A stretch of DNA of 64,000 bases. It comes from CAYQDB01 sp964416195 (GTDB taxonomy: Bacteria > Zixibacteria > MSB-5A5 > GN15 > FEB-12). Below, one piece after another: positions 24,451 through 33,344 of the stretch. Under the pieces are notes generated by a model. The model did no database searches and had not been told where the DNA came from. It worked only from the letters and a program-made list of their open reading frames with translations. The translations under genes were made by a program, and so were the position numbers. Numbering within the stretch: position 1 is the stretch's first letter; each line of letters begins with the position of its first letter. Location: the NCBI GenBank assembly GCA_964416195.1, contig CAYQDB010000008.1, forward strand, positions 79,317 through 143,316, written 5' to 3'.

Positions 24451-25551
24451 ATGGACCCGCGTGTGCAAAAGCTGGCGAGAGTGTTGATACACTACTCCAT
24501 TAAGCTCAAGAAGGGTCAACTATTCAAGATTGAGGGTGAGGTTGTTACGCTGCCATTGATAAAGGCGGTTTTTGAAGAGGCGATGAAGGTAGGCGCCCAC
24601 CCCTATACCACCATCCGGTTACCTGACAACGAGGAGACCTTTTATAAACGTGCGTCCGATGCCCAGTTGAAGTACATCTCACCTCTAGCCAGGCATGAGA
24701 TCAACAAGATGGAGGCCCGTCTGGTTATTCTTGGAAGTGTGAATACCCGCTATCTCTCCGGTATCGATCCGAAGAGACAGGGTATGCATCGGCGGTCGCA
24801 GCGGCCGCTTATTGATCGGTGGTTCAAACGCACCGCCGATAAGTCGATTTCCTGGTGTGTGACGATGTTCCCGGCTGCAGCCGAGGCGCAGGAGATTGAC
24901 ATGTCTCTGTCTGATTTTGAGGATTTCGTTTACCGTGCCGGTCATATACACGATGCCGACCCGGTCAAGCACTGGCAGAAAGTAGCAAGGGAGCAGAATC
25001 GGTTGGTAAGGATACTCAACAGGTTTAATCGCATCCATGTGCGTTCTGCTGACACCGATCTCAAGCTGAGGGTGAAAGGCCGCAAGTGGATCAACTGTTC
25101 CGGTACGGAGAACTTTCCTGATGGTGAGATTTTTACCAGCCCGCTTGAGAACTCGGCCGAAGGTTTCATAAGTTACAGCTTCCCCGCGGTGTACATGGGT
25201 CGAGAGGTCGAGAACGTTCGACTGGAATTCAAACATGGCAGGGTTGTGAAGGAGACGGCCGGAAAGAACCTGTCATATCTGGAGAGCATGCTTGATGTGG
25301 ACAAAGGCGCTCGCTACATCGGTGAGTTTGCGATCGGGACCAACTATGCTATAAAGCGGTTCTCAAAGAACATTCTGTTTGACGAAAAGATCGGTGGAAC
25401 CTGCCACGTGGCTGTAGGGGCTTCCATCCCGGAGTCGGGAGGTAAGAACAAAAGCTCGCTCCACTGGGATATGGTCTGTGATCTGAGGAAGGATAGTGAG
25501 ATTGTTGCTGACGGGAAGGTGATTTATCGGAACGGGAAATTCACTATCTGA
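24451..25551 (+). CDS. M29 family aminopeptidase
   Basis: A thermophilic-type metallo-aminopeptidase (AmpS/AmpT family, 366 aa), cytoplasmic, removing N-terminal residues from peptides. The expected metal ligands are in place: Glu in FPDGEIFTSP (near 230), Glu in GARYIGEFAIG (near 292), His in GGTCHVAVG, and the HxD pair in SSLHWDMVCD. ATG 24451 has a near-perfect AAAGGAGG 7 bases upstream. It is a single-gene unit ending in a strong terminator. Dimeric two-metal catalysis is known for the family. The substrate range is unknown. Confidence 0.92.
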   Translation: MDPRVQKLARVLIHYSIKLKKGQLFKIEGEVVTLPLIKAVFEEAMKVGAHPYTTIRLPDNEETFYKRASDAQLKYISPLARHEINKMEARLVILGSVNTRYLSGIDPKRQGMHRRSQRPLIDRWFKRTADKSISWCVTMFPAAAEAQEIDMSLSDFEDFVYRAGHIHDADPVKHWQKVAREQNRLVRILNRFNRIHVRSADTDLKLRVKGRKWINCSGTENFPDGEIFTSPLENSAEGFISYSFPAVYMGREVENVRLEFKHGRVVKETAGKNLSYLESMLDVDKGARYIGEFAIGTNYAIKRFSKNILFDEKIGGTCHVAVGASIPESGGKNKSSLHWDMVCDLRKDSEIVADGKVIYRNGKFTI

Positions 25552-25573
25552 AATCGGGATATGATTCAAAGAG

Positions 25574-25604
25574 AAAAGCCGGCGTCAGTGACGCCGGCTT
25601 TTTT
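25574..25604. terminator. Strong, probably bidirectional intrinsic terminator
   Basis: AGCCGGCGT and ACGCCGGCT form a 9-bp stem around CAGTG, with A4 on the left and T6 on the right. It serves the convergent M29 and subtilase genes. Confidence 0.9.
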
Positions 25605-25620
25605 GCTTTCAATATCCACT

Positions 25621-27996
25621 TTAAGGTGTGGCTGGCGGCGTGCCACCCAGGAAGAGGTACGCGACCAGGTAGGTTATGTCCTCTACGGTAAAGGTGTAAT
25701 CTGAGTTCACGTCGCCGGCTTGTAATGACACCGGCGGCGGGCCGCTCAGGAAGAGATGGGCCACGAGGTAGGTTAAGTCGGCTACGTTGATTGACTGGCT
25801 ATAGTCGGCGTCCCCCCTGATGACTGTTATGGTGTGAATGGTTCCGGAATGGAATACCGGCTCGTAGCTAAGCATGTCGGAGGTTAGCTCTAAGGCATGA
25901 ATCCCTTTAGTTGTGTCAACGTTGTTGCTCAAGCCTCCGAATGCATAGGGGTCAAGGGTGAAATAGATCTTTAACACCTCTCCGGAGCCAGGTTGCAGCG
26001 GTGGGGAACCGCCACCATCGTCGGCGATTATCTGCACGGTGTATTTGTTGTTGGATGCGTCCCAGAGCAGGAATCTCAGCTTCTCGAAATAGGCCGTGCG
26101 GCTTCCCAATGACACTGAATCGAACGACATGGCCAGTGGAGCTGAACCTTCGAACCTGAAGGGAATCACAAGATTCTCCAGGTCCTGGGAGTTCACCACG
26201 TCCACGGACATGACAGCCTGGTGCCCGGCGAAAGCCGAGTCAGTTCTGAATGTGGCCGTATCACCCAGCAGAATAATGTACTTGGCTTTTTCTCTGGTAA
26301 TATCGCCGTAAGTGCTTGCGATGGTCAATGAGACGTCGTATGCACCGGCGTCGGCATAGTAATGGGATGGGTTTTGGGTGTGGGAGGAATCGCCGTCGCC
26401 GAAAGACCAGGCCCAGGAGCTGGGGGCTATGGTAGAACTATCGTAAAACTGGATGGTTAATGGAGCCTCGCCGAACGTCACATCCGCATAGAAATTAGCA
26501 CCCCAGCCCAACGCAGCGTTTACATCGATAATGCCCCAGCCGTAGATGTTGTTTGGCGTGGCTGCATTGTCGGCGGTCTCCATCAGGGCCTGGCGGATCA
26601 ACTGTGGGCCAAAATACGGTTGAGCCTGGACCAGTAGACAGGCAGCCCCGGCCACAAGAGGCGTTGCCAGGGAAGTGCCGCCAACAGCGCCATAGCTGTC
26701 GTCGGACGACGATGTTGCACAAGCCGTGGATACCCCTCTAGCACAAACCTCAGGTTTGGTTCGACCATCGTACGTCGCCCCCCGTGATGAGAACGAGGCA
26801 ATCATCCCTGCGGAGTTGACTGCCCCAACCGCCAGTATATCAAAGGCGTCTGCCGGCGCCAGGAGGGTTCCAGAACTTGGGCCGCTGTTGCCCATGGCGT
26901 TGCAGACCACGATTCCCAGACCGGCGGCGGTATTGGCGGCTAAAGTGATGGTGGCAGTGTTGCCGTCTAAGTCTTCGTAGGTGTACCAGTCAGAATAGCA
27001 CAGAGAGGATGTTACCACGTCGGCTCCCAGCGTATCCGCCCACTCCAGCGCCGCCACCCAGTTGTCTTCTTCGACCGGCGTCTCTGAGCGGACATCCTCC
27101 GTTTTGGCCAGCAGGAAATTGGCCTTAAAGGCAGGACCGTACTGGACGCCGTCTTTGTGTCCGCCGGAAGTGGACCAGATATATGTGCCGTGATTCCACT
27201 GGCTGGACCAGTCTTCCGGCTCATTGGCGGTGTTGCTATCATTGAAAACGAAGTCCCATTCAGCGAGCACTCGGCCTTCGGTGTAGTGGGGCGCGAAGAC
27301 TTCGTGAGATTTGCGGTACCCGGTGTCGAAGATCGCCAGGGTTACCCCTTCCCCATGGTATCCTTTTTCGTGCACGGCCGGCACATTGATCTGTTGAAGC
27401 TGCGCGTAGGAGTTACCATAGTTTAGAGCGTCAGGGGCCAGTGATTGTCGGCTGGTCGAATCGTTACGAATTGGCTTAGCTTTTTCCGGCTCACTGCTGA
27501 AGCCTGCTACCGGCTTAATCTGCAATACAAACGGCAGGGCGCCAATCTCCTCAAGTTTCTTAATGGAGATTTCAAAGCTGGCAGCGTTGAGCCATCGGGA
27601 TTGTCGCCTTAGTTTACCGCCGTGGTTGATTATCTCATCTATGTAGCCCTGAGCAACCGGCAGATCGGCAAAGACCACATGATCCATCCCCACCTTGGCC
27701 CGTCTTTTCATCACCTTCTCGCTGAGCCTAACAGAGGCCGCTTTGGCATTGAACTCTTCCTTGCTGAAAATGCCTTTGTCGGTGAAGAAGACCCAGACCT
27801 TGGCAGTTTGACTGTCTCTGCGAACCAGGTAGTCTTGAGCTCTTGCCGAGAGAGGCTCAGTCCCTTTTTCCAGAACTACAGGACCTTCAACCAAAAAGGA
27901 TGGGGTGTTTTTGCCCGTGACCGGAGTAGTCGACAGAAATAACAGGATTGTGATTAAAGTAAACGGGTACAGAAGCTTCCTGACACTATGGTTCAT
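25621..27996 (-). CDS. Secreted subtilisin-like protease with PKD, cohesin-like and dockerin modules
   Basis: An S8 serine protease of 791 aa. Signal peptide at 1-28, propeptide-like region to about 190, catalytic domain 200-495 with D224 (AIFDTGY), H269 (WNHGTY), oxyanion N370 (CNAMGNSG) and S442 (GGTSLATP). A PKD domain (WSFGDGDSSHTQNP) spans about 500-585. A cohesin-like beta domain (about 590-715) precedes a double dockerin-type calcium repeat (VADLTYLVAHLF, VEDITYLVAYLF). A typical secreted degradative enzyme; having both cohesin-like and dockerin modules suggests surface assembly. It reads opposite to M29 and shares its terminator. Substrate unknown. Confidence 0.93.
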   Translation of the reverse strand: MNHSVRKLLYPFTLITILLFLSTTPVTGKNTPSFLVEGPVVLEKGTEPLSARAQDYLVRRDSQTAKVWVFFTDKGIFSKEEFNAKAASVRLSEKVMKRRAKVGMDHVVFADLPVAQGYIDEIINHGGKLRRQSRWLNAASFEISIKKLEEIGALPFVLQIKPVAGFSSEPEKAKPIRNDSTSRQSLAPDALNYGNSYAQLQQINVPAVHEKGYHGEGVTLAIFDTGYRKSHEVFAPHYTEGRVLAEWDFVFNDSNTANEPEDWSSQWNHGTYIWSTSGGHKDGVQYGPAFKANFLLAKTEDVRSETPVEEDNWVAALEWADTLGADVVTSSLCYSDWYTYEDLDGNTATITLAANTAAGLGIVVCNAMGNSGPSSGTLLAPADAFDILAVGAVNSAGMIASFSSRGATYDGRTKPEVCARGVSTACATSSSDDSYGAVGGTSLATPLVAGAACLLVQAQPYFGPQLIRQALMETADNAATPNNIYGWGIIDVNAALGWGANFYADVTFGEAPLTIQFYDSSTIAPSSWAWSFGDGDSSHTQNPSHYYADAGAYDVSLTIASTYGDITREKAKYIILLGDTATFRTDSAFAGHQAVMSVDVVNSQDLENLVIPFRFEGSAPLAMSFDSVSLGSRTAYFEKLRFLLWDASNNKYTVQIIADDGGGSPPLQPGSGEVLKIYFTLDPYAFGGLSNNVDTTKGIHALELTSDMLSYEPVFHSGTIHTITVIRGDADYSQSINVADLTYLVAHLFLSGPPPVSLQAGDVNSDYTFTVEDITYLVAYLFLGGTPPATP

Positions 27997-28275
27997 TAGG
28001 TGATCCCTTTCACTGAGATTTGTCGTTTAGCTTTTCATGTTGAATGACATGTACTTAATAATAAGGTAGATTCATTTCCGCATTTGTCAACACCAAATTG
28101 CCGGTCTCCAACTACATGTGGGATAAGTCCCATACTTTCTAATGTGATAAGGTGACGGCTGGTTACACCATCATATAAGTTCCACTCTGTATTCGTCATT
28201 CTAATGTCATATCGGATAAGATGATACCCGGCGTTAGGTGGTGTTTCGTGCATTTCTCGGGGAGGGGCACAGATT

Positions 28276-28374
28276 ATGCTCAGTCGGATTATGAGACCGC
28301 GACAGGAGTATCTGAAAGTTATTGGAGAACAGATAATGGCTGCAATTGACCGGTCTTTTGGGCTGATGAAGTAA
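28276..28374 (+). CDS. Possible small protein (32 aa) upstream of pseudopilin gene
   Basis: An open frame of 32 codons, MLSRIMRPRQ at the start and RSFGLMK at the end, with GGAGGGG 8 bases before the ATG. It ends 13 bp before the pseudopilin ATG, so it could be a leader that couples translation. The product would be basic and amphipathic and is not recognised. The preceding gap 27997-28275 shows no other feature. Confidence 0.35.
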   Translation: MLSRIMRPRQEYLKVIGEQIMAAIDRSFGLMK

Positions 28375-28387
28375 GGTGGTGAAGAAA

Positions 28388-28894
28388 ATGAGAATCAGGT
28401 TTCGTTCAAACTGCGGTATCACTTTAATCGAGATGCTGATTACTGTAGTGATAATTGGAGTTATCTCCGGTATGGCTGTGCCTCGATTCCAGGCAGCTTG
28501 GGAGAAGCTCAGGATCAGGGGGGCCGACCGGGACACAGTTTCAACGCTTCGTCTAGCCCGATCTATGGCTATCACCGGCAAGGACCCCTATGGGGTTTAC
28601 TTTGACGGCAACGCCCTGACCATCACTCTGTTCAAAGATGTTGTGAATCCCAGCTCTAGCGTGTTTGAATCGGGCGATTCGGTGATAAGAATTGATACTC
28701 TTCCAGGTGAGTTCAATTATCTGGGAACTGACATGTCTAATGATGTTGTAGTTTTTCGGCCCAACGGTTCGGCCAGTTTTGTGGGTGGCGGCAATATTTC
28801 CAGCATGGCTAGTACAGAAACGGTGGTGGGGATTCTGACTCACAATGTGCTGGCCTCTACCGGGCGAATTCAGTCCAGTTCAAGCTACTATTAG
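28388..28894 (+). CDS. Type IV pilin-like / GspH-type pseudopilin
   Basis: A prepilin-like protein: a short basic leader ending SNCG, then ITLIEMLITVVIIGVISG, the N-terminal methylation and assembly helix with Glu at mature position 5. The usual Phe at position 1 is Ile. The globular part is GspH/FimT-like (about 140 aa), suggesting a minor pilin or pseudopilin cleaved by PilD. ATG 28388 is preferred; GTGs at 28376 and 28379 are in frame. A strong terminator follows, so it is expressed separately from the pilM operon. The major pilin and the assembly ATPases are not in the window. Confidence 0.85.
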   Translation: MRIRFRSNCGITLIEMLITVVIIGVISGMAVPRFQAAWEKLRIRGADRDTVSTLRLARSMAITGKDPYGVYFDGNALTITLFKDVVNPSSSVFESGDSVIRIDTLPGEFNYLGTDMSNDVVVFRPNGSASFVGGGNISSMASTETVVGILTHNVLASTGRIQSSSSYY

Positions 28895-28924
28895 GGCATT
28901 CCTCTTTATTACCCATCCTCCGGC

Positions 28925-28958
28925 AGGCCTCTCCTTCTTGGGAGAGGCCTTATTCTTT
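28925..28958 (+). terminator. Intrinsic terminator after pseudopilin gene
   Basis: AGGCCTCTCC (28925-28934) and GGAGAGGCCT (28941-28950) form a perfect 10-bp stem followed by TATTCTTT. Confidence 0.85.
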
Positions 28959-28990
28959 GCCAATGATTTAAAGCCCCTTTCGATTTCCTT

Positions 28991-29083
28991 AAAGGGACGT
29001 CCTCCGAAAGCCGATAACTACTCTATCCATATTTTGGTTGGGGCAGTTATCTGCTATCCGGCTGGAGCAAGAGGCGTTTTTTT
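28991..29083 (+). promoter_or_regulatory. Structured leader ending in a T-run upstream of pilM
   Basis: Nested pairs CTCC/GGAG (29002-29005 with 29064-29067), AGCCG/CGGCT (29009-29013 with 29059-29063) and GATAACT/AGTTATC (29013-29019 with 29045-29051) make one long hairpin. Seven T (29077-29083) follow. It could be an attenuator or riboswitch expression platform for the pil operon, or a terminator. The family is not recognised. Confidence 0.45.
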
Positions 29084-29098
29084 CAGAGGAGTCGTTAA

Positions 29099-29185
29099 AT
29101 GGCAGTTGATAATGCCGATAAATCAAACATAGCAAAGAGCGCGAATTCTAAGCAAAGAGAAGCATATGTTTTCACGCAAAAGTAA
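29099..29185 (+). CDS. Possible 28-aa leader peptide overlapping pilM
   Basis: ATG 29099 follows AGAGGAG with good spacing. The frame encodes 28 residues (MAVDNADKSNIAKSANSKQR, then eight more) and stops 20 bases inside pilM. It could translationally couple to pilM. No similarity is recognised. Confidence 0.35.
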   Translation: MAVDNADKSNIAKSANSKQREAYVFTQK

Positions 29186-30215
29186 AAGCACCGTTGGGTT
29201 GGACGTTGGCGCTTCCTCGATCAAGCTTGTGAAGCTGGATCATGTCAACTCGGGTCACTCTATCGCTGCTATCGGTATCCGCGAGCTGCCTCCGGAATCG
29301 ATAGTAGCCGGTGAAATCCGGGACCGGGAAGCGGTTATATTTAACATTCAGTCGCTGGTAGACCAGACCGATCCCAAGATCAGGGATGTGGTAGTGTCGG
29401 TTTCTGGTCACGGCGTTATAACCGACCGCTTCACCATCGACAAAAAAACGGGAGCCGAGGCCGAGCAGGCTATCCTGTTCGAGACTGAGCAGCGGGCGCC
29501 CTTTGATGTTGAAGATGTCAGCCTTCACTATCATATAATCAAGGTTGACGACGAAACCAACAAGATGGATGTCCTGTTAGTAGCAGCCCGCAAGGAGTTT
29601 CTGCTGTCGTTTCTGGAGCTGATCACGGACTGTGGCTTGCGGCCGGTTATTGTCGATGACGACGCCCTTGCCGTTTACAACGCCTATGAGCAGAACTATG
29701 AAGTTGATCCCTCTCGGACAACAGCGCTGATCAACCTCGGTTACGACGTGACCAATGTTACCTATATCGCCGACGGGTTTTATCAGTCAACCCGTGATGT
29801 CTCAGCAGGGACGCGGGAAATCTATAACGCTATTCAGAAGGAATTCCGATTAAATCCGGAACTGACCAGCAAGGCCATCAAAGGCGAAATGGCCGACTCG
29901 ATTGACCAGGACATGCTCAAAGCCACAATTATCTCAGCTACCGATGAGCTTACGTCCGGCATTGAACTGGCCTTCTCCTATTTCAAGTCCCAGGCAAAAG
30001 TGGATACCATTGACTGGGTCGTTCTATCCGGCGGCGGCTCGCTGGTACCGTATCTTCCAGACTTCTTGCAGTCGAAGCTTAATGTACCTTTGGAGATAGC
30101 TAATCCCTTACGCAAGATCGACTATGATCCGGAACTGTGGCAGTATCTGCAGCCGGAGAAGATCGCTCCTCTGTTGACCGTTCCAATTGGTCTGGCGATG
30201 CGGAAGGTGAGGTAA
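29166..30215 (+). CDS. pilM: Type IV pilus assembly protein PilM
   Basis: An actin-like cytoplasmic ATPase-fold protein of the pilus alignment complex that binds the N-terminus of PilN. The N-terminal phosphate loop reads TVGLDVGASSIKLVKL, with further actin-fold segments VVSVSGHGVITDRF, TTALINLGYDVTNVTYIADG and WVVLSGGGSLVPYL. It is 349 aa, normal for the family. ATG 29166 is preceded by AAGAGAAG. First main gene of the pilMNO-(P)-Q operon, with 7 bp to pilN. Confidence 0.96.
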   Translation: MFSRKSKSTVGLDVGASSIKLVKLDHVNSGHSIAAIGIRELPPESIVAGEIRDREAVIFNIQSLVDQTDPKIRDVVVSVSGHGVITDRFTIDKKTGAEAEQAILFETEQRAPFDVEDVSLHYHIIKVDDETNKMDVLLVAARKEFLLSFLELITDCGLRPVIVDDDALAVYNAYEQNYEVDPSRTTALINLGYDVTNVTYIADGFYQSTRDVSAGTREIYNAIQKEFRLNPELTSKAIKGEMADSIDQDMLKATIISATDELTSGIELAFSYFKSQAKVDTIDWVVLSGGGSLVPYLPDFLQSKLNVPLEIANPLRKIDYDPELWQYLQPEKIAPLLTVPIGLAMRKVR

Positions 30216-30222
30216 GGATCAT

Positions 30223-30936
30223 ATGATAGAGATAAACTTACTACCCAAAGAGTATCTCAAGAAATCCGTCCACATCTCTCTCGGCAAAACCGGATTGTAT
30301 GCGGTTGCTGTTGCGGCTGGGGTGATCTTGATGCTTATCGTTGTCACATTCTATCAGATGCACCAAGTGAAAAATCTCGAGCACAATATTGGCAAGGCAC
30401 GACAGAGGGCGGCGATGCTTGAGAAAGACATCAAATTGGTTGACGCCCTGATTGATGTTAAGACCAAGATTACCAGCCGGATGGAAGCCGTGGAGCGTCT
30501 CGACAGTCACCGTTCCACCTGGGTGAGAATCCTTGAGGATATGGGCGCCAACGTACCGGAGTTCGTCTGGTTAGGGCGTTTTAGCGAGGAAGTTATTGAA
30601 GACACTACGACCCAGTCAGGAGAGAAGCAGCAGGCGGAAGCGCAGCCCCCCCCCGCAAGTGTCCCCACGGTGCGCAAAGCTGAGGTTGAGGGATATGCCT
30701 TTACTCTGAATGCTCTGGCGTCGTTCATGATAAAGATGATGCGTTCAGACTACTTTGACGAAGTGGAACTTGTCTCAAGTGATGAAGTCAAGTTCCAAGA
30801 TCAAAAGGCCTATAACTTCATCCTAGCGTGCAACTTGCACTATCTGTCGGATGAACATCTTCGAGGTCTGATTGCACAGGCCGGCAATAAAGGCGGTTCC
30901 CAGAAGGGGCAGACCAGCCATAATAGCTTGAATTGA
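30223..30936 (+). CDS. pilN: Type IV pilus inner-membrane protein PilN
   Basis: A bitopic alignment protein. The N-terminal INLLPKEY motif, which docks PilM, is at residues 4-11, followed by one TM segment (about 24-44), a coiled coil (about 48-90) and a periplasmic ferredoxin-like domain. The length of 237 aa exceeds the usual ~200 because of a Gln/Pro-rich insert near 125-150 and a polar C-terminal tail. Forms a heterodimer with the PilO encoded downstream. Confidence 0.93.
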   Translation: MIEINLLPKEYLKKSVHISLGKTGLYAVAVAAGVILMLIVVTFYQMHQVKNLEHNIGKARQRAAMLEKDIKLVDALIDVKTKITSRMEAVERLDSHRSTWVRILEDMGANVPEFVWLGRFSEEVIEDTTTQSGEKQQAEAQPPPASVPTVRKAEVEGYAFTLNALASFMIKMMRSDYFDEVELVSSDEVKFQDQKAYNFILACNLHYLSDEHLRGLIAQAGNKGGSQKGQTSHNSLN

Positions 30937-30949
30937 GGAAGAGAGGACG

Positions 30950-31570
30950 ATGAACTTCAAGGATGCTAAGATACAGAAAATCGCGCTGGGCGCGCTGGCT
31001 TTCTTTATCGTCGTCTATTTTTGGTATACTCGGTTGTATACGACCTACGACAATCAGATAGCGTTGAAGAGCCAGGAATTTGAAACAATTACCACTAACC
31101 TGAGAAATGTTGAGATGAAGGCCAAGTCGCTGGATGCGCTGCAACTGGAGTATGTTGATCTAGTAGGTCGCTACCACGAGATTGAAGCCTTGCTGCCGGA
31201 AGCAAAGCAGATTCCCTCGCTCTTGGTCCAGCTTCATACAGCTTCCTCGCTGACCGGAACAAAGATCACTCGGGTTCAGCCTCTTCCCAACGAGTCGGAA
31301 GAGTTTTACAATATCACGTCATTTGAAATCGAAATGACCGGGACCTACCATGATTTCGGACGTTTTATCGGCTATGTTGCCAATTTTCCTTTTATAGCAA
31401 ACGTTTCAGATATGACCTTGACCTCCCTCAACGTTGCCATCGGGAAACCGGCCGCTGCTGAAAAAACGGGTCCGGAGGAAATGAAGAAGAAAGAAACCAT
31501 GTCAGCCGTCTTTACTCTTTCCACATATTTTGTGAAAGAGGGGGAACGGCTTCAGGAGCTTGCCCTGTAG
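30950..31570 (+). CDS. pilO: Type IV pilus inner-membrane protein PilO
   Basis: Partner of PilN: a short cytoplasmic tail, one TM helix (IALGALAFFIVVYFWYT, about residues 11-29), a coiled coil to about 75, and a periplasmic domain with the family-typical ETVVYLIQLHTAS-like segment (SLLVQLHTASSLTGTKITRV). The 206 aa length is normal. GAGGAAGAGAGG precedes the ATG, 13 bp after pilN. The C-terminal tail is Lys/Glu-rich before a last beta strand. Confidence 0.92.
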   Translation: MNFKDAKIQKIALGALAFFIVVYFWYTRLYTTYDNQIALKSQEFETITTNLRNVEMKAKSLDALQLEYVDLVGRYHEIEALLPEAKQIPSLLVQLHTASSLTGTKITRVQPLPNESEEFYNITSFEIEMTGTYHDFGRFIGYVANFPFIANVSDMTLTSLNVAIGKPAAAEKTGPEEMKKKETMSAVFTLSTYFVKEGERLQELAL

Positions 31571-31585
31571 GAGGTGGACGAATCA

Positions 31586-33328
31586 ATGAGAATAACAGCC
31601 AGTCTCATATGTGTAGTTATGTTGCTTGCCTCAGGGCCAGTGCTGGCGTCACAGGTGACAAATGTGGCGCTGCAATACCAGGATGGTTCCGCCGTGGCTC
31701 ATATCGACATCAAGGGCCCGGTTCGCTTTACGCACCAGATCGAGGAGGCGAAAGACGGCAAGCCGTTCCGGGTTATCGTCGATGTACTGTCTGCCACGCA
31801 TAACCTGCCAGCAAAGAACTTCTCCTCGCTGCCAGAATGTCCAGTTCAGAAAATCCGTACGAGCCAGTACGCAGTCACGCCGGAGAAAGTTGTTCGTGTG
31901 GTTTATGATATGGAGGAGGAAACTTTCTATCGTGTGGACTCTGATGATAAATCCATCACTCTGTTCTTTCCCGATAAGCAACAACGGAGATTTGCCGTTT
32001 GGTCGTCAACTGCCTATGCGACCACCTCCGATGCTGGGAAGCTGACGCCGCCAGAGAAACCCAGTTCGGAACATGTCAGCACTTCGCCCGCTCGCGCGGA
32101 GGAAGAAAACAAGACGGCGGCTGAGCTTAACGAGGCCATTGACCAGGATCGGTTGTTGAGCCTTGCGGGGAAACCGGCTCAGGAGAAACCTGTACCGGCT
32201 GCCAAGAGGCAAGAGCCTTCGAGCGACAAGAAGACCCAAGTTGAGAAGTCTCCTTCGGTCAAGGAACAACAACGGCAGGTGCCGGCGGTCGTTGTTGATG
32301 TTCCTTATGGCCCAGAGCTTGACCCCGATTTGCTTGAGCCGCCGATATCGAGTGCTCTTGCTGAAGCCTCCGCGGCTCGGCAGGCAAAGGGGCAAAAACC
32401 ACCTGTAGTTGCTTCTCGTCAGCCTGATACCGAGAGGCTAGTTAGTCAATCTGAAAAGGCGCAGACGGAGATTGGTAGCAAACAGGTGGTTGTAACTGGT
32501 GAAGCTACGCAGCCTGCCAAACCAGAGACAGAATTAACCGAACCAAAACAGAAAAAGCCTGCGGTGGTCCAAAAGGAGATTGCCCAGACTTCGCCGGATG
32601 ACAACAAGACTGCGGAGGTGGGCGTCAAGTCAGAGCAGGCTGTAGTGCCAACTCCTGCTGTAGCCAAGAAGGCCCAGACGAAAGTTCCACAGCAGAAAAC
32701 GTCATCTCCTGTTGAAAAGAAACAGCCGTCAGCGAAACCTGTTAAGGCAGATAAGCAAGCAGGGCCAGTGCTTGCCTCGGCAAGCAATCAGGATATGCCA
32801 GAGGCGGCTGAGAAGAACGCGCCAAAGAAGGTAACGACGCCCCCGAGTACGACCACCGCTGATCAGAAGAAGGCAAAAGCGTCTCAGGATTCTACTGCCA
32901 CTTTGAAGGATAAGAAGAGCAGTGGTAATAAACCGTCCACTTCACGATTCCGCCGTAGCCCGACTCTTCCTACAAAGATCAAGGGGACGTTAGTTGCAGA
33001 ATTTCCCAAGAGGCTGGTCATAAAATACAAGGCACGGAATTACCGAGACCCATTCGAAACCCTGATCAACGAGACAAAGACATACAATAGCCCAATAGAG
33101 AGAAGAATTCCCAATGTCGAAGGCTTGACATTAGTGGGCGTTCTCGAATCAGAAAATGGAATCAACAGCGCTCTGTTCGAAGATAAAAATGGCTACGGCT
33201 ATATTCTCAAAGAAGGTGACAAGGTGCGGAAAGGATATGTTCTGCGGGTTGAGCGCGACCGTGTCTACTTCCAGGTATTCGAGTATGGGTGGAGCCGTAC
33301 GGTGGCGTTGAACATTGACGAAGATTGA
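31586..33328 (+). CDS. AMIN-domain/PilP fusion protein of the type IV pilus
   Basis: About 580 aa. A signal peptide precedes an AMIN domain (nt 31649-31968: VTNVALQYQDGSAVAHIDIK, then RVIVDVLS, VVRVVYDME and ITLFFPD). A low-complexity Lys/Pro/Gln/Ala/Thr linker of about 320 residues (31990-32960) follows. The last ~115 residues match PilP's beta domain (YRDPFETLI; LVGVLES; YGYILKEGDKVRKGYVLRV). AMIN domains usually bind peptidoglycan and sit at the N-terminus of PilQ. Here PilQ lacks one and this protein carries it, in the operon slot of PilP. ATG 31586 follows AGGAGGTG. GTG 31574 is in frame but lies inside that ribosome site. Confidence 0.85.
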   Translation: MRITASLICVVMLLASGPVLASQVTNVALQYQDGSAVAHIDIKGPVRFTHQIEEAKDGKPFRVIVDVLSATHNLPAKNFSSLPECPVQKIRTSQYAVTPEKVVRVVYDMEEETFYRVDSDDKSITLFFPDKQQRRFAVWSSTAYATTSDAGKLTPPEKPSSEHVSTSPARAEEENKTAAELNEAIDQDRLLSLAGKPAQEKPVPAAKRQEPSSDKKTQVEKSPSVKEQQRQVPAVVVDVPYGPELDPDLLEPPISSALAEASAARQAKGQKPPVVASRQPDTERLVSQSEKAQTEIGSKQVVVTGEATQPAKPETELTEPKQKKPAVVQKEIAQTSPDDNKTAEVGVKSEQAVVPTPAVAKKAQTKVPQQKTSSPVEKKQPSAKPVKADKQAGPVLASASNQDMPEAAEKNAPKKVTTPPSTTTADQKKAKASQDSTATLKDKKSSGNKPSTSRFRRSPTLPTKIKGTLVAEFPKRLVIKYKARNYRDPFETLINETKTYNSPIERRIPNVEGLTLVGVLESENGINSALFEDKNGYGYILKEGDKVRKGYVLRVERDRVYFQVFEYGWSRTVALNIDED

Positions 33329-33344
33329 CGAAAGGCAGGTGTAG

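Noticed and set aside
28991..29083. Possible c-di-GMP (GEMM-I) riboswitch upstream of pilM
   Set aside because: GGGACG and AAAGCC occur, but GCAAACC, the spacing and the second helix of the consensus do not match.
28845..29132. 95-codon plus-strand frame over the pseudopilin end and pilM leader
   Set aside because: It crosses the terminator and the structured leader, and its composition is not protein-like.
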